Positions 7,996 to 12,184 of a stretch of 12,184 nt of DNA are shown here, one piece after another. Each line of letters begins with the position of its first letter. The first letter of the stretch is position 1. The DNA comes from Akkermansia sp. (GTDB lineage Bacteria > Verrucomicrobiota > Verrucomicrobiia > Verrucomicrobiales > Akkermansiaceae): assembly GCA_017379255.1 (NCBI GenBank), contig JAFNWZ010000219.1, positions 1-12,184 of the forward strand, written 5' to 3'. The translations under genes were made by a program, and so were the position numbers. Below the pieces are notes generated by a model that saw nothing but the letters and a program-made list of their open reading frames with translations, was not told the DNA's origin and ran no database searches.

Positions 7996-8035
7996 GAATC
8001 AGATTCTTCAACAAGTTGTTGAAGAATCTGATTCA
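7995..8035. repeat. Perfect 19-bp inverted repeat with 3-base loop; boundary hairpin
   Basis: The arms TGAATCAGATTCTTCAACA (7995-8013) and TGTTGAAGAATCTGATTCA (8017-8035) are exact reverse complements around AGT. Each arm contains its own 11-base palindrome, GAATC-N-GATTC, centred at 8001 and 8029 (28 bases apart). It begins 21 bases after the murG stop. The stem is AT-rich and no T-run follows on the plus strand, so it is not a textbook intrinsic terminator. It could still end or stabilise the dcw transcript, bind a regulator, or be a dispersed repeat. Confidence 0.9.
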
Positions 8036-8041
8036 CCCACC

Positions 8042-8069
8042 TTGGGAAACCATGTGCAGCTTGTAGATA
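8042..8069 (+). promoter_or_regulatory. Possible weak sigma70-type promoter for the L,D-transpeptidase gene
   Basis: TTGGGA (8042-8047) and TAGATA (8064-8069) lie 16 bases apart in the AT-rich spacer. Transcription would begin near 8076, only about six bases before the ATG at 8082. Each box matches the consensus at 4 of 6 positions, so this is weak on its own. It is noted because two further genes downstream show the same very short distance between promoter and start. Confidence 0.3.
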
Positions 8070-8081
8070 AATACAAAATCG

Positions 8082-8534
8082 ATGCCCCTCATTCACATCA
8101 ATGTAACGGCCCAGCGGCTGGAACTGCGCGGCGATGACGGCGCGGTGCTCTTTGCCGCGCCTTGCAGCACCGGCGCCGCCGGCACCGGCAGCGAGGAAGG
8201 CAGCGGCCGCACCCCGCTGGGGCGGTTCTGCATCTGCTCTAAGCACGGCGAAAACGCCCCGCTGCACACGGTGTTCCGCGCCCGTATCCCCGTGGGCACC
8301 TGGCCCGCTGCCGCGCTGGGGGAAGATGCCATCCTCTCCCGTATCCTCTGCCTGCACGGGCTGGAGCCGCACAACGCCAACACCCGCGCCCGCTTCATCT
8401 ACATCCACGGCACGGCTGATACCGCCCGCCTCGGCACCCCCGTCTCCCACGGCTGCATCCGCCTCTCCCCGCAGGATGCCGCCACCCTCTTCGACCTCGC
8501 CCCCATCGGCACACAGGTCATCATCAGAGCGTAG
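8082..8534 (+). CDS. Small YkuD-type L,D-transpeptidase without signal peptide
   Basis: The 150-residue protein is an almost bare YkuD (ErfK/YbiS/YcfS/YnhG) catalytic domain. These enzymes cross-link or trim peptidoglycan stems, or attach proteins, through a cysteine thioester. The active-site block is IYIHGTADTARLGTPVSHGC, continuing IRLS, with His109, His123 and catalytic Cys125 followed by Arg127. An N-terminal beta segment (INVTAQRLELRG) is typical of the fold. An in-frame stop at 8064-8066 leaves little room for a longer N-terminus, and no signal peptide or membrane helix is visible. This is odd for an enzyme that normally works in the periplasm. Four other cysteines are present (28, 50, 52, 90). 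It is separated from murG by 108 bases and is probably its own transcription unit. The family is certain; its substrate and location are not. Confidence 0.9.
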   Translation: MPLIHINVTAQRLELRGDDGAVLFAAPCSTGAAGTGSEEGSGRTPLGRFCICSKHGENAPLHTVFRARIPVGTWPAAALGEDAILSRILCLHGLEPHNANTRARFIYIHGTADTARLGTPVSHGCIRLSPQDAATLFDLAPIGTQVIIRA

Positions 8535-8558
8535 ATTACGGCATGCGCTTCTGTGCGC

Positions 8559-8587
8559 TTTACATGGCCACGGGCATGGTCTATAAT
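8559..8587 (+). promoter_or_regulatory. Near-consensus sigma70-type promoter, predicted leaderless, before yghZ-like gene
   Basis: TTTACA (8559-8564, 5 of 6 consensus) and TATAAT (8582-8587, 6 of 6) are separated by exactly 17 bases. Transcription starting about seven bases after the -10 box would fall at about 8594, the A of the reductase ATG, giving a transcript with no 5' leader. The region contains no Shine-Dalgarno. The boxes and spacing are seen directly; activity and the start point are inferred. Confidence 0.7.
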
Positions 8588-8593
8588 CATGGC

Positions 8594-9550
8594 ATGAAAT
8601 ACAGACGATGCGGACGCAGCGGGGTACTGCTGCCGGAAATTTCACTGGGCCTGTGGCACAACTTCGGCGGCGGGGATGACCGGGCGCAGAATGCAGCCAT
8701 CATCGGCCGTGCAATGGAACTGGGCATCTGCCACTTTGACCTGGCAGACAACTACGGCCCGCCCCCCGGCAGCGCTGAAGAGCGCTTTGGCGACCTGCTG
8801 CAGCATGAGTTTGCCAGCCACCGCGACGAGATGTTCGTTGCCACCAAGGCAGGGCATCTGATGTGGGATGGCCCTTACGGCGACTGGGGCAGCCGGAAGC
8901 ACCTCATTGCCGGGCTGAACCAAAGCCTGCGCCGCATGAAGCTGGACTATGTGGATGTGTTCTACCACCACCGCCCCGACCCCGAAACGCCGATTGAGGA
9001 AACCGTCGAGGCGCTGGTGCAGATAGTGCGCAGCGGCAAGGCGCTGTATGTAGGTTTGTCAAAATACCCGCCGGCACTCTTCAACCGGGCCTGCACCCTG
9101 CTGGCAGAGGCGCATGTGCCCTGCCTGCTGCACCAGTTCCGCTATAACCTGCTGGACCGCGCCTGCGAAGGAGGCATGCTCCCCGCCGCCAAGGACCAGG
9201 GGGCAGGCAGCATCGTGTTCTCGCCGCTGGCGCAGGGTATGCTTACCGGCAAATACCTGAACACCACCTCGCTCCCCATCGGCTCGCGCGCCGAACGCAG
9301 CGATTCCATCTTCCTGGATGCCGGCAAAGTAGCCGCCGATGCCGAACGCGTGGCAAAGCTGCATGCACTGGCCAGCGAGGCGGGAATCCCCCTCACGCAG
9401 CTGGCGCTGCGCTGGCTGCTGCAGCGCAACGGGGTGAGCAGCGTGCTGGTGGGAGCCCGCACCGTGGCCCAGCTGGAGGACTGCGCCGCAGCCAGCGGTT
9501 GCGCACCGCTGGACGACGCTCTCATGGACCAGATTAACAACCTCAAATAA
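8594..9550 (+). CDS. yghZ: Aldo/keto reductase, YghZ (L-glyceraldehyde 3-phosphate reductase) type
   Basis: This 318-residue NADPH-dependent reductase of the AKR14 type closely resembles E. coli YghZ, which reduces L-glyceraldehyde 3-phosphate and methylglyoxal. Matching blocks are MKYRRCGRSG, SLGLWHNFGG, HFDLADNYGPPPGSAEERFG, GPYGDWGSRKHL and FSPLAQGMLTGKYLN. The AKR tetrad is Asp49, Tyr54, Lys85 and His126. The late VLVGARTVAQLEDC block contacts the cofactor phosphate. The frame is open upstream to an ATG at 8543, with more ATGs at 8564 and 8576. I chose 8594 because family similarity begins there and a strong promoter covers the upstream candidates. The GH16 gene starts 4 bases after the stop, so the two are probably co-transcribed. 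Its physiological substrate here is unknown; carbonyl detoxification is an inference. Confidence 0.93.
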   Translation: MKYRRCGRSGVLLPEISLGLWHNFGGGDDRAQNAAIIGRAMELGICHFDLADNYGPPPGSAEERFGDLLQHEFASHRDEMFVATKAGHLMWDGPYGDWGSRKHLIAGLNQSLRRMKLDYVDVFYHHRPDPETPIEETVEALVQIVRSGKALYVGLSKYPPALFNRACTLLAEAHVPCLLHQFRYNLLDRACEGGMLPAAKDQGAGSIVFSPLAQGMLTGKYLNTTSLPIGSRAERSDSIFLDAGKVAADAERVAKLHALASEAGIPLTQLALRWLLQRNGVSSVLVGARTVAQLEDCAAASGCAPLDDALMDQINNLK

Positions 9551-9554
9551 ACCG

Positions 9555-10478
9555 ATGCGCCACCTGCTCATGACATGCTGCCTGCTGGCAGCCGGCATCG
9601 CCGCGGCCGATGCCCCCCGGACACTGGAGGGCGGCTGGCACTATGCCTGGGGAGACGAATTCAACGGCAGCAAGCTGGACACCAGCAAGTGGAAACATGA
9701 GCTGGGGGTTATCCGCAACCGCGATGCAGTCCAGACCTACACAAAAGACTGCGTGAAGGTGCGCGGCGGCAAGCTCCTGCTCCTCTCCAGGGCAAAAGAA
9801 ACCAAAAACAGCAACTACAACCCCAGAAAGGAACACTGGACACACCAGATAAAGAGCATGCCCTACGCCAGCGGTTCGGTAACAACCCGCGATGTGAAGC
9901 ACTTTGAATGCCCGGGACGCCTGGAAATCCGTGCTAAAATCCCCAAGGCCAAGGGGGTGTGGCCCGCGCTCTGGACAATGCATGTGAACCAGTACGGCTG
10001 GCCTGCCAATGGCGAGATTGACATTCTGGAGCACATCTCGCAGGAACCGGACACCTGCTACTCCCTCTTCCGCTGGGGAGCCAACGGCGGCGACCAGGAA
10101 CACAAGGTGATCCGCACCACCAGCATCCCGGATTACAGCAAAGATTTCCACACCTATGTGCTGGAATGGGATGAGGAGACCATGCGTATCCTCATTGACG
10201 GCACGGAGGTGAACAGCACCCCCATGAGCGCAGCAGACTACCCGGACGGCAACAACCCGCTGCGCACCCCCTGCTACCTCATCATGAACACGGCCATCGG
10301 CGGCTGGGCAGAAGCCTCCGATGCCACGCAGTATCCGGTGCAGTTCGAAATTGACTACGTGCGCTATTACACCAAGGGCGAAACCGCCGGGGCGGCTGAA
10401 TCTGCCACAGATGATAACGATAAGCCCGCCAGGAAGAAGCGGAGCAAGAAGACCAAGAAGAAGAAAAAGCGCGCATAA
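9555..10478 (+). CDS. Secreted GH16-family endo-glycosidase with polylysine C-terminal tail
   Basis: The 307-residue protein begins with a short signal peptide (MRHLLMTCCLLAAGIAAADA, cleavage probably near 17-20). It continues with a GH16 beta-jelly-roll domain of about 250 residues (YAWGDEFNGSKLD, RLEIRAKIPKAKGVWPALW, GEIDILEH, near-terminal FEIDYVRYY). Glu154 is the predicted nucleophile, Asp156 the helper and Glu159 the acid/base. The bulged E-I-D-I-L-E form is that of laminarinases, agarases and mucin O-glycanases rather than lichenases. After a short acidic stretch the protein ends in an extremely basic tail, 13 Lys/Arg in the last 18 residues (290-307), which is not part of the GH16 fold. 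It lies 4 bases after the reductase and 24 before the membrane-protein gene. Akkermansia GH16 enzymes are known to cut mucin O-glycans; whether this one does is unproven. Confidence 0.9.
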   Translation: MRHLLMTCCLLAAGIAAADAPRTLEGGWHYAWGDEFNGSKLDTSKWKHELGVIRNRDAVQTYTKDCVKVRGGKLLLLSRAKETKNSNYNPRKEHWTHQIKSMPYASGSVTTRDVKHFECPGRLEIRAKIPKAKGVWPALWTMHVNQYGWPANGEIDILEHISQEPDTCYSLFRWGANGGDQEHKVIRTTSIPDYSKDFHTYVLEWDEETMRILIDGTEVNSTPMSAADYPDGNNPLRTPCYLIMNTAIGGWAEASDATQYPVQFEIDYVRYYTKGETAGAAESATDDNDKPARKKRSKKTKKKKKRA

Positions 10479-10502
10479 TCCCCCCCCACCACCACCAGGC
10501 AA

Positions 10503-10949
10503 ATGGAATTCACCGATCCCTTTTCTTTCCGGCGCTTATTCAACCTCTCCATGAGTTATGGCGGGGTGGTGTTCCTCATTCTGTGTCTCGGGCCGCTCAA
10601 ACCGCTGCTGGAGGAACCGGTAACGCCGGAGCTGCTGAGCGCAGCTGCAGGCGGCATCGGCGCTCTGGTACCGGTGGGCATGGGGCTTTCAGCCATGGCC
10701 GCAGGGGTAGTGCGCAAGCTGCTGTTCCGCTACGGCGGCGTAAACAAATCAAGCCTCTGGGCGGTGTTCCTGGTGGGCAGTTTCTGGCAGCTGCCGCTGA
10801 GCCTCAGCATTGCTTCAGCCGCCGCCGGACACGAGCCCGGGGTATGGATACTGCCGCTGTGGTTCACCGCCGGGGCCACACTGGCCTCTGCTGTTCTGGT
10901 AGCGGTATTATACAGAGCCCAGCCGCGCGGAAAATCTTTCGGCGAATAG
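10503..10949 (+). CDS. Small four-helix membrane protein, unknown function
   Basis: I do not recognise this 148-residue protein. It has four hydrophobic stretches likely to cross the membrane, roughly at 19-36, 44-70, 84-108 and 113-136. The first loop is acidic (LEEPVTPE). A basic RKLLFRYGG segment near 71-79 should face the cytoplasm, and the C-terminus is basic (YRAQPRGKSFGE). There is no cleavable signal peptide, no cysteine pair and no catalytic motif. The gene follows GH16 by 24 bases, of which eight are a cytosine run, and may be the last gene of the reductase-GH16 unit. The frame uses the GC-rich codons of its neighbours, supporting that it is real. It could be a helper or a lineage-specific inner-membrane protein; the sequence does not decide. 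Confidence 0.75.
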   Translation: MEFTDPFSFRRLFNLSMSYGGVVFLILCLGPLKPLLEEPVTPELLSAAAGGIGALVPVGMGLSAMAAGVVRKLLFRYGGVNKSSLWAVFLVGSFWQLPLSLSIASAAAGHEPGVWILPLWFTAGATLASAVLVAVLYRAQPRGKSFGE

Positions 10950-10951
10950 AA

Positions 10952-10968
10952 CGCAATGGCTTATTGCG
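10952..10968. promoter_or_regulatory. Small inverted repeat overlapping the -35 of the peptidase promoter
   Basis: CGCAAT (10952-10957) and ATTGCG (10963-10968) form a 6-bp inverted repeat with a 5-base loop. It starts two bases after the stop of the membrane-protein gene. The right arm overlaps the putative -35 box (10964-10969). It could be a small operator or the remnant of a weak hairpin; it lacks a T-run. Confidence 0.35.
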
Positions 10969-10992
10969 ATGCAACAGGCGCAGTGGTATCAT
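10964..10992 (+). promoter_or_regulatory. Putative sigma70-type promoter with near-zero leader before oligopeptidase gene
   Basis: TTGCGA (10964-10969, 4 of 6 consensus) and TATCAT (10987-10992, 5 of 6) are 17 bases apart. Predicted transcription would start near 10999, about three bases before the chosen ATG at 11002. This repeats the arrangement seen before the aldo/keto reductase gene and gives mutual support, although this copy is weaker. Confidence 0.5.
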
Positions 10993-11001
10993 GAGCGCAA
11001 G

Positions 11002-12184
11002 ATGACACTTGAACACCCCTTCCTTGATGATACGCAGCTGCCTGCATGGTCGCAGCTGAGACCGGAAAACGCCCGCGTGGATATCCGCCTGGCCATTGAG
11101 CAGGCCAAGGCCGCCATTGAGGGCATCTGCCAGGTACAGGAACCCACCTATGCCAACACCTTCGATGCGCTGGAAAACAGCAGCGCCGCCCTCATGCGCG
11201 GCTGGCAGCGCCTCAACCACCTGCGTTCGGTCATGGATTCTCCCGAGCTGCGCGAGGTCATCAACGAACTCATGCCTGAGGTGGTCATCTACTCCAGCAG
11301 CGTGACCCTTAACCCGCAGCTCTACGCCGTGCTCAAAAACGCCGCCGCCCAGCCCTGGGTGCAGGAGCTTTCTGCCGTGAAGCAGCGTTTCATTTCCGAA
11401 ACCCTGGCCGATTTCCGCGAGAGCGGTGCCGACCTGCCGGAGGACAAGAAAGCCCGCTATGCCGAGCTTTCCACCGAACTGGCCCAGCTCTCCCAGCAAT
11501 TCGGCGAGCACGTGCTCGATTCCACCAACGCCTGGGAGTATGTGACCAGCGACGAAGCCGAGCTGGCCGGGCTTCCGGAATCTGCCCGTGAAGCCGCCCG
11601 CCAGGATGCCCTGTCCAAAGGCCACGGCAGTGAGGAAAAGCCCGCCTGGCGTTTCACTCTGCAATTCACCAGCATCCAACCCGTGCTCACCTTTGCCGAC
11701 AATGCCGCCCTGCGTGAACGCGTGTGGCGAGGTATGCAGAGCAAGGGTACAGAGGCCTATGACACCGCCCCGCTCATCGACAAAATCCTGACCCTGCGCG
11801 CCGAAAAAGCCGCCCTGCTGGGCTACGAACGATACTCCGACTATGTGACCAGCCGCCGCATGGCCGGCAGCGGACAGACCGCTCTGGATTTCATCAACAA
11901 GCTGCACGAACAGGTGCGCCCCGCTTTCCTGGAAGAGCAGGAAGCCATCCGCCGCTTTGCCGAGGAACAGACCGGCACCGCCATCACCACCATGGAACCC
12001 TGGAGCATCGGCTACTGGAGCGAGAAACGCCGCAAGGCTCTCTACGATTTCGACACCGAAGAGCTGCGCCCCTACTACGCCATGCAGAACGTGCTGGACG
12101 GCATGTTCTCCATCTACGCCGGGCTCTACGGCATCCGCTTCACCCGCAAGGAAACCGCCTGCATCCAGCCCGGCGAGGAAGTGC
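11002..12184 (+). CDS. prlC: Oligopeptidase A (M3 zinc metallopeptidase), 3' end outside window
   Basis: The visible 394 residues match the N-terminal half of M3A oligopeptidases (E. coli PrlC/OpdA), cytoplasmic zinc enzymes that degrade short peptides such as cleaved signal peptides. Recognisable blocks are MTLEHPFLDDTQLPAW, LNHLRSVMDSPELREVINE, DEAELAGLPESAREAARQDA and PVLTFADNAALRERVWRGM. Later blocks are LLGYERYSDYVTSRRMA and EPWSIGYWSEKRRKALYDFD. The window ends before the HEFGH zinc motif, so the catalytic centre cannot be checked; the full protein should be near 680-700 residues. No signal peptide is present. The ATG at 11002 fits the E. coli N-terminus; an in-frame ATG at 10969 would add 11 residues but would place the promoter boxes inside the gene. 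The frame is open from the chosen start to the window edge. Confidence 0.93.
   Translation, partial: MTLEHPFLDDTQLPAWSQLRPENARVDIRLAIEQAKAAIEGICQVQEPTYANTFDALENSSAALMRGWQRLNHLRSVMDSPELREVINELMPEVVIYSSSVTLNPQLYAVLKNAAAQPWVQELSAVKQRFISETLADFRESGADLPEDKKARYAELSTELAQLSQQFGEHVLDSTNAWEYVTSDEAELAGLPESAREAARQDALSKGHGSEEKPAWRFTLQFTSIQPVLTFADNAALRERVWRGMQSKGTEAYDTAPLIDKILTLRAEKAALLGYERYSDYVTSRRMAGSGQTALDFINKLHEQVRPAFLEEQEAIRRFAEEQTGTAITTMEPWSIGYWSEKRRKALYDFDTEELRPYYAMQNVLDGMFSIYAGLYGIRFTRKETACIQPGEEV

Noticed and set aside
7995..8035. Calling the hairpin a classical intrinsic terminator
   Set aside because: The stem is AT-rich and followed by ATTCACCCACC rather than a T-run, so it is kept as an inverted repeat of uncertain function.
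7974..8081. A second chimeric junction in the spacer after murG
   Set aside because: Genes on both sides share codon style and GC-richness, and no gene is cut; an AT-rich intergenic region is enough to explain it, although read coverage would settle it.
9555..9614. GH16 protein as a lipoprotein because of Cys8-Cys9 in the leader
   Set aside because: The residues before Cys8 (L-M-T) do not form a good lipobox and the hydrophobic stretch before it is too short; an ordinary signal peptide fits better.

Overview
The window looks like the chromosome of a GC-rich Gram-negative bacterium, most likely a verrucomicrobium of the Akkermansia type. The reasons are the dcw gene order with a LysM protein between murD and ftsW, a meso-diaminopimelate type MurE, strong CTG/GCC-type codon use and a secreted GH16 enzyme. 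The assignment rests on gene order and my recall of protein families, not on a search. All intact genes are on the + strand and tightly packed. No stretch above 300 bases lacks a gene; the longest gap is 108 bases.

Region 1 (1 to about 118) does not belong with the rest. It is AT-richer (about 40 % GC by hand count) and on the minus strand encodes the N-terminus of a Firmicutes-like SecA running off the left edge. At about 118/119 it joins murE in mid-gene, so murE lacks its first 200 or so codons, including the ATP-binding loop. A chimeric contig end is the simplest explanation.

Region 2 (119-7973) is a peptidoglycan-synthesis and division operon: 'murE-murF-mraY-murD-LysM-ftsW-murG. Gaps are 3 to 27 bases and ftsW/murG overlap by ATGA. 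MurE, MurF and MurD extend the UDP-MurNAc peptide. MraY and MurG make lipid I and lipid II. FtsW polymerises lipid II at the septum. The LysM protein is a membrane-anchored wall binder. The cluster stops at murG; murC, ftsQ, ftsA and ftsZ are not here.

Region 3 (7974-8081) is an AT-rich boundary holding a perfect 19-bp inverted repeat with a 3-base loop, itself built from two smaller palindromes.

Region 4 (8082-12184) is accessory: a small YkuD-type L,D-transpeptidase without a signal peptide, a YghZ-like aldo/keto reductase, a secreted GH16 glycosidase with a polylysine tail, an unknown four-helix membrane protein, and the first 394 codons of an M3 oligopeptidase A. The reductase has a near-consensus sigma70-type promoter whose predicted transcription start falls on its ATG, and the peptidase has a similar arrangement. 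None of the eleven gene starts has a clear Shine-Dalgarno motif. I did not see a wholly new system; the leaderless-promoter pattern, the nested palindrome and the LysM division-cluster protein are the most interesting points.
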